A stretch of 64,000 nt of DNA from Maricaulis sp. (lineage in GTDB: Bacteria > Pseudomonadota > Alphaproteobacteria > Caulobacterales > Maricaulaceae). Both the position numbers and the translations under genes were made by a program. The DNA lies in assembly GCF_030149515.1 (NCBI RefSeq), contig NZ_JASBRI010000024.1:1-64000 (forward strand), read 5' to 3'. Shown here piece by piece: positions 1-10,902 of this stretch; position 1 is the first letter of the stretch; every line of letters begins with the position of its first letter. The notes beneath the pieces were generated by a model. The model saw nothing but the letters and a program-made list of their open reading frames with translations. It did no database searches and was not told the origin of the DNA.

Positions 1-1387
<1,387 letters not shown>

Positions 1388-1445
1388 TGGAACTGTTGGC
1401 GCGAGGATGGACGCCATGGTGTGATTTGGCAAGCGGGGCCGGACG

Positions 1446-1523
1446 CTAGAGCGTCAGTGCCGCCAGCGCGATCACGCCGGTCAGGACCAGCAGCGGCAGG
1501 GCGAGTTTGAAGGCGGTTTTCAT
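1446..1523 (-). CDS. 25-residue hydrophobic peptide
   Basis: A short frame reads MKTAFKLALPLLVLTGVIAL followed by AALTL and a TAG stop. It is preceded by GAGAGGCGGGGCC, a reasonable ribosome binding site. Two lysines followed by about 20 hydrophobic residues is what a single-pass small membrane protein looks like. It sits between the dipeptidase gene and the thiC riboswitch, all on the minus strand. I recognise no family. The case rests on the ribosome site, the membrane-segment pattern and GC-rich wobble positions. It could be a chance frame. Confidence 0.45.
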   Translation of the reverse strand: MKTAFKLALPLLVLTGVIALAALTL

Positions 1524-1605
1524 GGCCCCGCCTCTCTAGCCGGGTAGCCGCGCCGCCACCCTCCCCCGTTCGGGGGAGCCGGGCCCGCCGCCCGGCCCGG
1601 CCCGC

Positions 1606-2913
1606 CTATTCGCGCGCCGCGGCGGCCGCCTCGCGCATGACCCGCAGCACATTGCCCGACCACAGCATTTCGATCTCCTCGGGCGTATAGCCGCGGCGCA
1701 GGAGTTCCCCGGTCACGGCCGGGGTCTCGCTGGCATCCTCCCAGCCGCCGACCCCGCCGCCGCCGTCGAAATCCGAGGCGATGCCGACATGTTCGATGCC
1801 CGCCACTTCGACGGCGTGATCGATATGGTCGACAAAGTCCGACAGGGTGACATCGCCATACCGTTCGCGCAGCGCCGCGACGCCCTCGCGATAGGCGGCC
1901 AGCGTCTCCTCGCTCGCCGCGTTGCGGCCCTCGCCGGTATCCAGGCCCAGCTCGGCGGCCAGTGCCCGGCGGGCCATGGTCAGCGCTTCGGGAACCTCGC
2001 CGACATAGCGGCGAAAGGCGACCATCTGGGCAACGCCGCCATTGTCGCGGATGGCGCGCAATTGTTCGTCGTCCAGATTGCGGGCGTGGTCGAAAACGGC
2101 GCGGGCCCCGGAATGCGAGGCCATGACCGGTGCGCGGGACAGCTCGATGGCTTCAAGCATGGTGCGCTTTCCGACATGGGAGACATCGACGACAATGCCA
2201 TGATCGTTGAGCGCGGCGACCAGGTCGCGGCCGAGACCGGACAGGCCCGGATCCTCTTCCGGCTCGCCGGCCTCGATATCGGGATTGGACGATCCGCCGA
2301 ACTGGTTGTTTCCGAAATGGGTGATCGAGGCATAACGCACCCCGCGTTCCGCCCACATGGCCACATCCTCGATGCCGGGCCCCAGCGGATAGGCATTCTC
2401 CATGCCGATCAGCGCCACCAGGCGTCCCGAGGCGGCGATCTCCTCGACCTCGCCGGCGGTGGTGGCGAGCGCGATGCGGTCTGGATAGGCCTCCAGCATG
2501 CGGGCGATGCCGCGATACTTCTCCTCGGCGGCCTCGCGGGCGGCGGCATAGCCCTCCTCGCTCAGCTCGCCCTGGCGCACATAGACGATGAAAAAGGCCG
2601 CATCGAGCCCGCCCTCGACCATTTTCGGCAGATCGACCTGGGCATGGGTGTGCTGGCCCGGATCCAGCGCTGGCGTGCCGTAGCCGGCGCCGATATCGAC
2701 ATGGGTATCCAGGGTCAGCGTATCGGCATGGATCTGCTCGGCGGAGCGGACCGGATTGTCGGGCTCGCGCGGGGCTTCCGGCGCGGCCGTTCCGGACGCC
2801 GCGGCCGGTGCCTCCGGGGCGGTATCGGCCGGAGTCCCGTCCTCCGGGCCCGAACAGGCCGCCAGGGCGAATGCGAGGACCAGTGTGGATACTCCGAAAC
2901 GACGCGCCGACAT
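1606..2913 (-). CDS. membrane dipeptidase, M19 family lipoprotein
   Basis: Zinc dipeptidase of the renal dipeptidase family, predicted to hydrolyse dipeptides in the periplasm. The 435 residues begin with a lipoprotein signal peptide whose lipobox is LAAC with the lipidated Cys at residue 20, followed by an Ala/Pro-rich linker. Family landmarks are DTHVDIG (zinc ligands, usually DxHxD), a glutamate/histidine region around IGMENAYPLG, DVSHVGKRTM, MASHSGARA and GIASDFDGGGG near the C-terminus. Length fits the family after adding the lipoprotein leader. It is monocistronic as far as can be seen. An 8-bp-arm perfect hairpin (1561-1578) lies just downstream, but without a T-tract. Confidence 0.93.
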   Translation of the reverse strand: MSARRFGVSTLVLAFALAACSGPEDGTPADTAPEAPAAASGTAAPEAPREPDNPVRSAEQIHADTLTLDTHVDIGAGYGTPALDPGQHTHAQVDLPKMVEGGLDAAFFIVYVRQGELSEEGYAAAREAAEEKYRGIARMLEAYPDRIALATTAGEVEEIAASGRLVALIGMENAYPLGPGIEDVAMWAERGVRYASITHFGNNQFGGSSNPDIEAGEPEEDPGLSGLGRDLVAALNDHGIVVDVSHVGKRTMLEAIELSRAPVMASHSGARAVFDHARNLDDEQLRAIRDNGGVAQMVAFRRYVGEVPEALTMARRALAAELGLDTGEGRNAASEETLAAYREGVAALRERYGDVTLSDFVDHIDHAVEVAGIEHVGIASDFDGGGGVGGWEDASETPAVTGELLRRGYTPEEIEMLWSGNVLRVMREAAAAARE

Positions 2914-3145
2914 GATGATCTCCCCTCCAGCGACAGGCGCGGCAGTCTAGAGGCACGCCTCCTGAACGCAAGGACGGCCGGAAAACCGTGCCGGAACGGG
3001 GCAGCGGGTCCCGGAATGCCACGGGCTGGGGCGGGGCGGCGGCGATCCGCACGGGCCGAACTTAATGTTTCATTTACATAATTCTCCGCCAGCCGCGCCG
3101 CGCACGATCCTTGCTCCGTCGCCCCCTGGAGAGGGAGACACCGTC

Positions 3146-4240
3146 ATGACCCGCACCGGTTTCTGGTTTCGCGACGGGATGGGCCGTCTGGAAGACAAGT
3201 CCAACAATTTCACCGCCATGCGCATCGTCTTCGCGCTGATGGTGCTCTACGGCCACGCCATCGTCATCCCGATGGGCAAACCCTATGTCGGCGCCTGGGG
3301 GCTCACAGTGGACTTCGTGGTCCAGTGCGCCCTGGACGGCTTCTTCATCCTGTCCGGCTACATGATCACCGCCAGCGCGATGAAGACGACGGACATCTCG
3401 CGCTACACGGCCTCGCGCTTTTTCCGCATCTTCCCGGGCCTGATCGCCGCCGTTCTGATCGTGTTTGCGGTCTACCCCTTCTTCACCTCGCTGTCCCAGG
3501 CGGAATACTGGACGAGCGCGGAGACCTGGACCTTCCCGCTGGTGATGATCGGCCAGATCGACCCGCTGGCCGGCCTGCCGGGCACGTTCGAAAACTCCCC
3601 GGTCGGCCACAGCGCCAACGGCCCGCTCTGGACGATCCGCTACGAGCTGATGGCCTATCTGGGCGTCGGCATCCTGACCGTTCTGGGTCTCTACCGGGAC
3701 AAATGGCTTGTGGTCCTCTGGGCCGGGCTGACCTGCCTGGCGGGCGCGCTGGTTCTCACCTTCGGCTACAGCGGTCCCGGCGAGGCCACGATCACCACCC
3801 TGGCGCGTTTCGGCCCGGCCTTCATGATCGGCGCCTTCTTCTTCGCCGCGCGCGATCATGTGCGCATCACCCCGGCCTTCATCGCCCTGGCGGGCGTGGC
3901 GGCGCTGGCCGCCCACAATCTGGTCATCGGCTGGATGGTGCTCGACATCTTCCTGGCCTCGGCCTGTCTCTGGCTCGGCCATGCGCATATCCGCGGCCGG
4001 ATCGGCCACGCCGTGCGCAATGTGGAAGACATCTCCTACGGCCTCTACATCCTGCACTGGCCCATCGGCCTCGTGGCCTTCGCGCTGCTGCCCGGCCTCA
4101 ACACGACCGAGCTCGCCCTGATCATGGCGCCCGCCGCCATCCTCGCCGGCTGGGTGCTGCGCGAAACGGTGGAGAAGCCGGCGCTGGCCTGGAAGGCGCG
4201 GCTGCAGCCGCGGCGGACGGCGCGCGCGGCGGCGGTTTAG
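3146..4240 (+). CDS. acyltransferase 3 family membrane protein
   Basis: A polytopic inner-membrane O-acyltransferase that would acylate a surface carbohydrate; the acceptor is unknown. The start MTRTGFWFRDGMGRLED is chosen because GGAGAGGGAGACACC precedes it, whereas the upstream in-frame ATG at 3065 has no ribosome site. The 364 residues carry the family features: an N-terminal membrane segment with the conserved His in MVLYGHAIVIP, the DGFFILSGYMIT block, a following Arg-rich FFRIFPGL segment, and about ten hydrophobic helices. Related to OafA/NodX-type enzymes. There is no neighbouring polysaccharide cluster, so its substrate cannot be inferred from context. Confidence 0.9.
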   Translation: MTRTGFWFRDGMGRLEDKSNNFTAMRIVFALMVLYGHAIVIPMGKPYVGAWGLTVDFVVQCALDGFFILSGYMITASAMKTTDISRYTASRFFRIFPGLIAAVLIVFAVYPFFTSLSQAEYWTSAETWTFPLVMIGQIDPLAGLPGTFENSPVGHSANGPLWTIRYELMAYLGVGILTVLGLYRDKWLVVLWAGLTCLAGALVLTFGYSGPGEATITTLARFGPAFMIGAFFFAARDHVRITPAFIALAGVAALAAHNLVIGWMVLDIFLASACLWLGHAHIRGRIGHAVRNVEDISYGLYILHWPIGLVAFALLPGLNTTELALIMAPAAILAGWVLRETVEKPALAWKARLQPRRTARAAAV

Positions 4241-4270
4241 GCTGCGCTCTTACTCACTCCCACCTTTCCA

Positions 4271-4387
4271 TTTTTCCCGGCCGGAGCCCGGCCTTGGGCC
4301 GGGCGCAGAGCCGGGACCAACCGGACCTAGTTCCAGCACGGTGTCTCCCGTTGGTCCCGGATAGCGCTGCCGCGCTTCCGGGAAAAG
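4271..4387. repeat. large interspersed-type inverted repeat
   Basis: A 117-base palindromic block lies between two convergent genes. Outer arms TTTTCCCGG (4272-4280) and CCGGGAAAA (4378-4386) and inner arms CCGGGACCAAC (4311-4321) and GTTGGTCCCGG (4350-4360) pair with each other. Further GCCCGG/CCGGGC pairing occurs inside the left half. The two halves look like diverged copies of one short unit in opposite orientation, as in the palindromic intergenic elements common in alphaproteobacteria. It may act as a bidirectional terminator of the convergent acyltransferase and purA genes, though no clear T-tract flanks it. Confidence 0.75.
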
Positions 4388-4406
4388 TGGAGATTGAGCG
4401 TGGAGG

Positions 4407-5696
4407 CTATCCCCTGAACGGATCCTGCATCAGGATCACGTCCTCGCGCTCGGGCGAGGTGGAGACCAGGGCGATCGGGCATTCGATCAGTTCTTCCAGG
4501 CGGCGAACGTATTTCACCGCCTCGGCGGGCAGGTCGGCCCAGGAGCGCGCGCCGGCGGTCGAACCCTGCCAGCCTTCCAGCTCTTCATAGACCGGCGTCA
4601 CCCGCGCCTGGGCCTCCTTGCCGGCGGGCAGGTGGTCGAGGCGCTGTCCGTCCAGCTCGTAGGCGACACAGACCTTGATCGTCTTGAACCCGTCCAGCAC
4701 GTCCAGCTTGGTCAGGGCCACGCCATTCACGCCGCCGACCTGCAGGGTCTGGCGGGTGATGACGGCGTCGAACCAGCCGCAGCGGCGCTTGCGCCCGGTG
4801 ACGACGCCGAACTCATGGCCGCGCTCGCCCAGCATCTGTCCGTCGGCATCGAAGAGTTCGGTCGGGAAAGGGCCCGAACCGACACGGGTCATGTAGGCCT
4901 GGGCGATGCCCAGGACATAACCCACATCGCCCGGCCCCACGCCGGTACCGGCCGAGGCCTGGCCGGAGACGGTGTTGGAGGAGGTGACGAAGGGATAGGT
5001 GCCGTGATCCACGTCCAGGAGCGCGCCCTGGGCGCCCTCGAACAGGATTTTCCGGTCGTTGTCATTCGCCTCTTTCAGCACGCGCCAGACCGGAGCCGCA
5101 TAGGGCAGGATTTTCGGCGCGATCCCGAGGAGTTCGTCAACCAGCTTGTCGGCAGGATATTCCTCATGCCCCATGCCGCGGCGCAGGGCGTTGTGATGAT
5201 GCAGGATTTCCGCAACGCGCGAACGCAGGGCCTTTTCGTCGGCCAGGTCGACGACGCGCACGGCACGGCGGCCCACCTTGTCCTCATAGGCCGGGCCGAT
5301 ACCGCGCCGGGTGGTGCCGATGGCTTCGCCGTCGTCGCGGTTTTCGCGCAGGGCGTCGAGTTCGCGGTGGATCGGCAGGATAAGCGCGGCGGTCTCGGAA
5401 ATCTTCACCACGTCGGGGGTGATGGCCACGCCCTGTTCGGCTATACGGTCGACCTCGGCGACGAAGGCCCAGGGGTCGACAACGACGCCATTGCCGATCA
5501 CCGACAGCTTGCCGCGCACCACGCCGGAGGGCAGCAGGGAGAGCTTGTAGGTCTTGTCGCCGACAACCAGGGTGTGGCCCGCATTGTGGCCGCCCTGGAA
5601 GCGCGCCACCACATCGGCCCTGTGCGACAGCCAGTCGACCAGCTTGCCCTTGCCTTCATCGCCCCACTGGGCACCCACGACGGTGACGTTGGCCAT
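4407..5696 (-). CDS. purA: adenylosuccinate synthetase
   Basis: PurA joins IMP and aspartate using GTP, the first committed step from IMP to AMP. The start is the ATG giving [20 protein letters not shown], preceded by GGGAGT. The frame extends 13 codons upstream, but the family always begins close to this [10 protein letters not shown] nucleotide-binding loop. Other landmarks are [58 protein letters not shown] and a C-terminal SPEREDVI. The product is 429 residues, the normal length. The gene is apparently single and convergent with the acyltransferase gene. Confidence 0.97.
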   Translation of the reverse strand: MANVTVVGAQWGDEGKGKLVDWLSHRADVVARFQGGHNAGHTLVVGDKTYKLSLLPSGVVRGKLSVIGNGVVVDPWAFVAEVDRIAEQGVAITPDVVKISETAALILPIHRELDALRENRDDGEAIGTTRRGIGPAYEDKVGRRAVRVVDLADEKALRSRVAEILHHHNALRRGMGHEEYPADKLVDELLGIAPKILPYAAPVWRVLKEANDNDRKILFEGAQGALLDVDHGTYPFVTSSNTVSGQASAGTGVGPGDVGYVLGIAQAYMTRVGSGPFPTELFDADGQMLGERGHEFGVVTGRKRRCGWFDAVITRQTLQVGGVNGVALTKLDVLDGFKTIKVCVAYELDGQRLDHLPAGKEAQARVTPVYEELEGWQGSTAGARSWADLPAEAVKYVRRLEELIECPIALVSTSPEREDVILMQDPFRG

Positions 5697-5856
5697 TGAA
5701 AGACTCCCGTTGAAACGCCGGCCGTCCGACCGCATTCGCCGCCCCGATGCGGGGCCGCGGAAGTCAGTCGTCAGATGAAAGGAACGGCCGGACCGAACGG
5801 GCCGCAGGCTTAAACCGGATCGCGGCTGCTCACAAGAGAGGGATCAGCGGGCGGAT

Positions 5857-7377
5857 CTAGTCGACCCGCCGGTAGATCGCCCCCTCCCAGTCAAGCTGCA
5901 CGATGGTGCCGCTGCCGTCCCGCCCGAACCGGACGGCCTCGATCCCGTAGAGCGGTCCTGTTTCCAGGCCGAACAGGTCCGGCCGCGCCGCTTCCAGCGT
6001 GACCCGCCGATCTCCCTGAAAACCCAGCAATTGCGCGTCGCGCAGGGCTATGTCGATCGTGTGATACCCGTCGCCGCGGCTGTAGCGGCCGACATACTCT
6101 CCGAGCTCGTCCGCGGAGGGCTGCCAGGCCCAGCCTTCCCAGCGCGCCTCGGCGCGGGTCTCGCCGTCCCCGCTGCGCCGGTAGTCCAGCAAACGGGCGA
6201 TGCGTTCGGGATAGTGTTCGATGCGGCGCTCGGTCCAGCGTTCGGCATCCTCGTGTTCGGTGAGGTATTGCAGATACATCACCACGGTCCGGCCCGACAG
6301 CCAGCCGGTCTGATTGTCCGAGTTGGAGAAGGCGGCGATCCCCACACCCAGATCCGGCGAATAGGCCATCACCGTGCGCGCACCGGTATAGCCGCCGCCA
6401 TGGATCATCAGCGTGTGGCCGTCGAAATCGCACACATTCCAGCCCAGCGAATAGCCCGTGCAGGGCAGTTCATACGCGTTGCGGCCGTCCTCCATGTGCG
6501 TTTCGACATAGGCGGTCTGCGCGGCGGACACGATATCCGCGCCCAGGCCGCTGCCGGCCGGTCCCTCGCCGCGCAGCTGCAGCTGCAGCCATGTGGCCAT
6601 ATCGCCGGTCGAGGTCACGATACCGCCGGCCGATTGCATCATGCCGTCGGTCTTGGGCGGAATGATGTACCAGCCGTCCTCCTCGCCCAGCCAGGTGTGG
6701 TACCAGGCGAGTTCGTCGGCTGCGAAGTCGGACGTGCGGGCCGATGTGCGGGCAAGCCCCAGCGGATCGAAAACCACCTCGTCCAGCCAGTTCTGCCAGG
6801 TCCGCCCGGTCACTGTTTCCAGAATGGCGCCGTAGATATTGTAGCCCAGATTGTCATAGTCGTAGCCGGGCTCGCGTGCCTCGCCATAGCGCGCAATCAG
6901 GGCCGGATAGTCGGCCGGATCGACGCGTGTGACATAGGCTTCCAGTGTCACCAGCTCGTCGACCGAGACCGGAACCTGATGGGTCAGAAGATCGCGCAAC
7001 GTCCATTGCGCAGGATCGACGCCTTCGGGAAATTCGATATCCGGCCAGTGATCGGCAATGGTCGATTCCAGCAAGAGCACGCCCCGGGCATCCAGATAGG
7101 CCGCCAGAAGGCCCATATAGGCCTTCGTCTGGGAGGCGATGTAGATCGGCGTGTCCGCCGTCAGCGGCGCCCCGGTCCCGGCGTGGCGCACGCCTTCGAT
7201 CCGGTTCATCACCACGTCGTCCGCGGTGACCACGACCACGGCATAGCCCGGCTCGATACCGCCGAAGCGGTCGAGAAAGGCGTCCAGCCGCTCGGCCGCC
7301 CCCTGCGGCGTCTCGGCCGGCACGGCGGTGGAACAGGCGAGCGCGCATGCAGCAGCGATCGGGAAATGGGGAATCAT
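5857..7377 (-). CDS. exported serine hydrolase, beta-lactamase class C/PBP4* family
   Basis: A serine hydrolase of the class C beta-lactamase/D-alanyl-D-alanine esterase fold. The ATG at 7377 is preferred because AGGAG precedes it and a signal peptide (MIPHFPIAAACALACSTAVPA) follows directly. The SxxK nucleophile motif is S-Q-T-K at residues 82-85, a YDN in DYDNLGYNIYG matches the second motif, and IHGGGYTGA matches the third (HxG). After the roughly 370-residue catalytic domain comes a C-terminal region of about 120 residues resembling the lipocalin-like tail seen in many of these enzymes. The substrate is unknown; a peptide or ester hydrolase is as likely as a beta-lactamase. 506 residues. 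Confidence 0.88.
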   Translation of the reverse strand: MIPHFPIAAACALACSTAVPAETPQGAAERLDAFLDRFGGIEPGYAVVVVTADDVVMNRIEGVRHAGTGAPLTADTPIYIASQTKAYMGLLAAYLDARGVLLLESTIADHWPDIEFPEGVDPAQWTLRDLLTHQVPVSVDELVTLEAYVTRVDPADYPALIARYGEAREPGYDYDNLGYNIYGAILETVTGRTWQNWLDEVVFDPLGLARTSARTSDFAADELAWYHTWLGEEDGWYIIPPKTDGMMQSAGGIVTSTGDMATWLQLQLRGEGPAGSGLGADIVSAAQTAYVETHMEDGRNAYELPCTGYSLGWNVCDFDGHTLMIHGGGYTGARTVMAYSPDLGVGIAAFSNSDNQTGWLSGRTVVMYLQYLTEHEDAERWTERRIEHYPERIARLLDYRRSGDGETRAEARWEGWAWQPSADELGEYVGRYSRGDGYHTIDIALRDAQLLGFQGDRRVTLEAARPDLFGLETGPLYGIEAVRFGRDGSGTIVQLDWEGAIYRRVD

Positions 7378-7458
7378 CGGGCAACTCCTGGCGATTGCGA
7401 TACCGCCCATAGCGCTAGCTCATGCCCGGTCAGCGGTCTTGAATGCTTGTAACACGGC

Positions 7459-8214
7459 TCAGGCAGCGGCGAGGAGATCGCGAAAGCGCGACGGCGTATA
7501 CCCGGTCTCCCGCTTTATCTGGCGGGAGAGATGGGCCTGATCGGCAAAGCCCGCCTCGGCGGCGGCCGCCGACAGGCTGGCCCCGCGGGCGATCGCACCC
7601 ATCGCCCGGGCGACGCGGCAGCGCACGCGATAGAGGCTGGGCGGAATGGAAAAATGGCCGGTAAAACATCGTGAAAGATGGACCCGGTGAATGTCTGCTT
7701 CGCGGGCCATCTCGGCGATGCCGGCGTCGTCATCCGGGTCGCCGAGCCGGTCGCGGACCCTGTCCAGCCAGCCGGGAACCGGGCCGTGATTCCGATGCCG
7801 GCGTTGCGACAGGGCAAGCAGGTCCCAGACCGCGGCTTCGGCGTCGCGCCCGCCGTCGCGGATCAGCGCGATCAGCGGGACGGGCGACACGCCGGCGCTG
7901 CCGGGCGACCAGTCCCAGTCGCCGCCGAAAGCGGACGCCTCCGCCCTTCCGGGATCGAGATTGACGGCCAGTATCAGCGCACCGTCGCGGCCATAGCCAT
8001 TGCCGTGATCGAGCCCCGCCGGCTTGACGCCGACGCTCGGCTGATCGGCCACGCGCTCGCGGCCGCCATGGCGTTCTGCGATGGCGCCGGCCAGCAGAAA
8101 CGACACCTGGTGATAGTCATGGCTGTGCGGCGCCATTTGCGTCGCCGGACCGTAATAGGTCAGCTGCACCGCCAGGCCGTTACCTTCGAAAACCCGTCTT
8201 TGCCGCTTCGTCAT
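7459..8214 (-). CDS. AraC-family transcriptional regulator
   Basis: A 251-residue regulator with an N-terminal cupin-like sensing half (HSHDYHQVSFLLAG around residue 32) and a C-terminal double helix-turn-helix ending QAHLSRQIKRETGYTPSRFRDLL. The start is the ATG preceded by GGGAGGC at 8214; the same frame stays open far upstream, but that extension shows no conserved content. It is transcribed divergently from the secreted protein gene at 8422 across a 207-base interval, so that gene is the obvious candidate target. The inducer cannot be read from the sequence. Confidence 0.88.
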   Translation of the reverse strand: MTKRQRRVFEGNGLAVQLTYYGPATQMAPHSHDYHQVSFLLAGAIAERHGGRERVADQPSVGVKPAGLDHGNGYGRDGALILAVNLDPGRAEASAFGGDWDWSPGSAGVSPVPLIALIRDGGRDAEAAVWDLLALSQRRHRNHGPVPGWLDRVRDRLGDPDDDAGIAEMAREADIHRVHLSRCFTGHFSIPPSLYRVRCRVARAMGAIARGASLSAAAAEAGFADQAHLSRQIKRETGYTPSRFRDLLAAA

Positions 8215-8421
8215 GCCAGCCTCCCGTCCTGTCCTGCACACCGGATGCCTGTGTGGCAATGATCGGATGATGACACTTCGGTCATGCAGCGCCTCCGGCA
8301 GCTGACGCCGCCGAGATGTACGACAGGGCGCACTGCCGGCGCGACGAACGCCCTTCGGCGCGCTTGTGGCCCCTTCCGCCGCGTGCCAGCTTGGCAGGAC
8401 AGTCATTCGGGAGGGGGAGAC

Positions 8422-8982
8422 ATGAAACCCGTTGCGATCGCCCTGGCCGCAGGGATTGCCGGCCTCACCGCATCCCTGGCACCGGCCCAGCCGGCACCGC
8501 CGCCGGGGTGCGTGGAGGACATCCATGACGATTTCGACTTCTGGGTCGGGCGCTGGAACGTCTATGCGCCGGATGGCGGACCCTATCAGGGCCATAATGT
8601 GATCGAGAAAGTCGAGGGCGGCTGCCTGATCACGGAAAACTGGACGGGCGCCAGCGGCTCGACCGGCCAGAGCATGAATTTCCACGACCCGCTGGCCGGC
8701 GCCTGGCGTCAGGTCTGGGTCAGCCGCGGGGCTTTTATCGACTATACCGGGGGGCTCGATGCCGATGGCGTCATGGTGCTTGAGGGCGAGATTCACTACC
8801 CCGGCAATGGCAATCGCGCGCCCTTCCGCGGCACCTGGACGCTCCGGGAAGACGGCACGGTGCGCCAGCATTTCGAGCAACAGGACGCCGAGGGCGCCTG
8901 GTCCGACTGGTTCGTGGGCATCTATGTCCGCGAGGACGAGGATCCGCGAGCGGCAGAGGCGCAAGCGGCGCGGGCCGGATAA
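8422..8982 (+). CDS. secreted protein of the DUF1579-like type
   Basis: A 186-residue exported protein of unknown function. A signal peptide (MKPVAIALAAGIAGLTASLAPAQ) follows a clear GAGGGGGAG ribosome site. The mature part opens with the FDFWVGRWNVY block, the 'FWxGxW' start of a beta-rich family in which each protein makes one antiparallel beta barrel. The rest alternates short strands rich in W, G and T. It is divergent from the AraC regulator, which may control it. I assign only the fold class. Confidence 0.7.
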   Translation: MKPVAIALAAGIAGLTASLAPAQPAPPPGCVEDIHDDFDFWVGRWNVYAPDGGPYQGHNVIEKVEGGCLITENWTGASGSTGQSMNFHDPLAGAWRQVWVSRGAFIDYTGGLDADGVMVLEGEIHYPGNGNRAPFRGTWTLREDGTVRQHFEQQDAEGAWSDWFVGIYVREDEDPRAAEAQAARAG

Positions 8983-8986
8983 GGTC

Positions 8987-9562
8987 CTAGCGTCCCCAGC
9001 GGTAGCCGATGCGCACGCCGGCATTGTCCAGCGCCTGGTTGCGGCCGGACGCGAGAATCTGGCCATGCGAGATGTGCTCGTAATAGACGCCGACCGACCA
9101 GTGATCGCTGACATCCATGTCCAGACCGAACGCGTTGTGGAACAGGATCTCGTTACCCATCAGCGACCGTGTGGTGGCCAAGCGGATGCGGGTGGGATCG
9201 TCCGGCGCAGAATTCGGGTCGATATCCTCCACGCCGTCATTATAGGTCAGGCCGGTGCGGAATTCGAAATTGAGGCCATCGGCGAACTCCCAGTTCCAGG
9301 CCAGGCCCGTACCGCCGAAATTGGTCAGCCCGTTGGTGTTGAACGAGCCGTAGAAATAGGGCCGGGGCGACCAGATGACGTCGAGAAACTCCGGCGATGG
9401 CAGAAGCAGGTCGGCGGTGATGTTGGGGCCGTCCTCGACATGGTCCGACAGGTCGTGCGCGGTCGCACCGAGACGGAATTCCAGACCGCGATCATCATCC
9501 GCCAGCGCCGGCGCGGCGGCCAGTACAGCCGCTGCAACGGCCAGTCCCAAACGCATCATCAT
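8987..9562 (-). CDS. PagL-like acyloxyacyl hydrolase (lipid A 3-O-deacylase family)
   Basis: A small outer-membrane beta-barrel predicted to remove the 3-O-linked acyl chain of lipid A. It has a signal peptide (MMMRLGLAVAAAVLAAAPALA) and about 170 mature residues with alternating hydrophobic strands and many aromatics. The C-terminal VGVYYEHISHGQI...NQALDNAGVRIGYRW matches the PagL pattern in which the His and Ser of H-x-S are catalytic and the last strand ends in an aromatic. Three consecutive ATG codons begin the gene; the first is used here, but the second or third gives better spacing to GAGAGGGGG. It ends 5 bases from the convergent secreted protein gene. Confidence 0.82.
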   Translation of the reverse strand: MMMRLGLAVAAAVLAAAPALADDDRGLEFRLGATAHDLSDHVEDGPNITADLLLPSPEFLDVIWSPRPYFYGSFNTNGLTNFGGTGLAWNWEFADGLNFEFRTGLTYNDGVEDIDPNSAPDDPTRIRLATTRSLMGNEILFHNAFGLDMDVSDHWSVGVYYEHISHGQILASGRNQALDNAGVRIGYRWGR

Positions 9563-9623
9563 GTCCCCCTCTCCCGGCAACGGGCCGGGCTGTTTCGGTT
9601 GTGCCAGAGCGATAGCCCGCCGA

Positions 9624-10811
9624 TCAGGCCGCGTCCAGCGCTTCGCGATAGGCCCAGTCCAGCCAGGGCCCGAGTGCGGCCAAATCGTCACGCTCGATCG
9701 TGGGCCCGCACCACACGCGGATACCGGGCACGGACGCGCGGTGCATGTTCACGTCCAGCGCGGCATTCTCGCGCTCGAGCAGCGTGGTGATGCGTTTGGT
9801 CAGGGCCCATTGCGCCTCCACATCCATCGCCTGGACCTTCGGATCGGTGAATTTCAGCGTGACGGAGATCGGCGAGCGGGCCCGCTCGTCGGCACACAGA
9901 TAGGTCAGCCAGCCGCTCTTCCGCACCCAGGCATCCAGCGCCTCGAAATTGGCCTCGCGGCGCCGGACGAGTTCCGGCAGGCCGCCAATGCGCGACGCCC
10001 ATTTCAGGGCAGCGACATAATCCTCGACCGCCATCAGGGACGGCGTGTTGATGGTGGAGCCCTCATAGAGGCCCAGATTGGCCTTGCCGTCCTTGTGCAG
10101 TTGCAGAAGGCCGGGGATCGGCCAGCCGGGCCTGTAGCTGTCGAGACGTTCGATGGCGCGCGGGCTCATGATGAGGATGCCGTGCTGGGCCTCGCCGCCC
10201 AGGCATTTCTGCCAGGAGAAGGTGAGTACGTCGATCTTCGACCAGTCGATATCGACGGCGAAGGCCGCCGAGGTCGCATCGCACAGGGTCAGACCCTCGC
10301 GGCCGGCGTCGATCCAGTCATAGTCGGGAATGATGACACCGGCGGCCGTACCGTTCAGCGTGAAGACGGCGTCGCGCTTGCCGTCGTATTCTGACAGATC
10401 CGGCAATTCGCCCGCGGGGGTCTGGAAGACCCGCAAATCCTGCAGTTTCAGTTCGTCGCGCGCATCCAGCGTCCAGCGATTGCCGAACACGTCCCAGGAA
10501 AACACGTCGGTGCCGCGCTGCCCCAGCAGCGACCACATCGCGGCTTCCATGGCACCGGTGTCGGAACCCGGCATCAGGGCGACCCGATAGTCCGCGGGAA
10601 GCTCGAGCAGGGCATGTGTCCGCTCCAGCGATTCCTTGACGCGCTGCACCGCAGAGCCGGCGCGGTGCGTGCGCGACAGGGGTGCATCCGCCAGCGCATC
10701 CCAGGTCCAGCCGGGATGCTTCTTCACCGGCCCGCAGGAAAAGCGCGGATCGGCCGGGCGCAGGACAGGTTTGGGGTTGTTCGTCGTTGGAGCGGTCGTC
10801 GTTTCGGCCAC
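9624..10811 (-). CDS. serC: phosphoserine aminotransferase
   Basis: SerC makes 3-phosphoserine from 3-phosphohydroxypyruvate and glutamate. I choose the GTG at 10811, giving VAETTTAPTTNNPKPV, because GGGAGAGACAC lies directly before it. The frame also continues to 10904 but would then overlap the divergent gene's promoter. The 395 residues match the alphaproteobacterial/archaeal SerC subtype: DPRFSCGPVKKHPGW, LMPGSDTGAMEAAMW, the PLP lysine in TFSWQKCLGGEAQHG and WCGPTIERDDL near the end. It is divergent from the class V aminotransferase gene; serA is not in the window. Confidence 0.94.
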   Translation of the reverse strand: MAETTTAPTTNNPKPVLRPADPRFSCGPVKKHPGWTWDALADAPLSRTHRAGSAVQRVKESLERTHALLELPADYRVALMPGSDTGAMEAAMWSLLGQRGTDVFSWDVFGNRWTLDARDELKLQDLRVFQTPAGELPDLSEYDGKRDAVFTLNGTAAGVIIPDYDWIDAGREGLTLCDATSAAFAVDIDWSKIDVLTFSWQKCLGGEAQHGILIMSPRAIERLDSYRPGWPIPGLLQLHKDGKANLGLYEGSTINTPSLMAVEDYVAALKWASRIGGLPELVRRREANFEALDAWVRKSGWLTYLCADERARSPISVTLKFTDPKVQAMDVEAQWALTKRITTLLERENAALDVNMHRASVPGIRVWCGPTIERDDLAALGPWLDWAYREALDAA

Positions 10812-10902
10812 GTGTCTCTCCCGAAAGGCGGCGTCAAAAGCAGGCTGGTCGTGACGGCTGGCACGTTGACGCCCTCCGTCTGCCGGGGCAAGAGGCTTGG
10901 CC

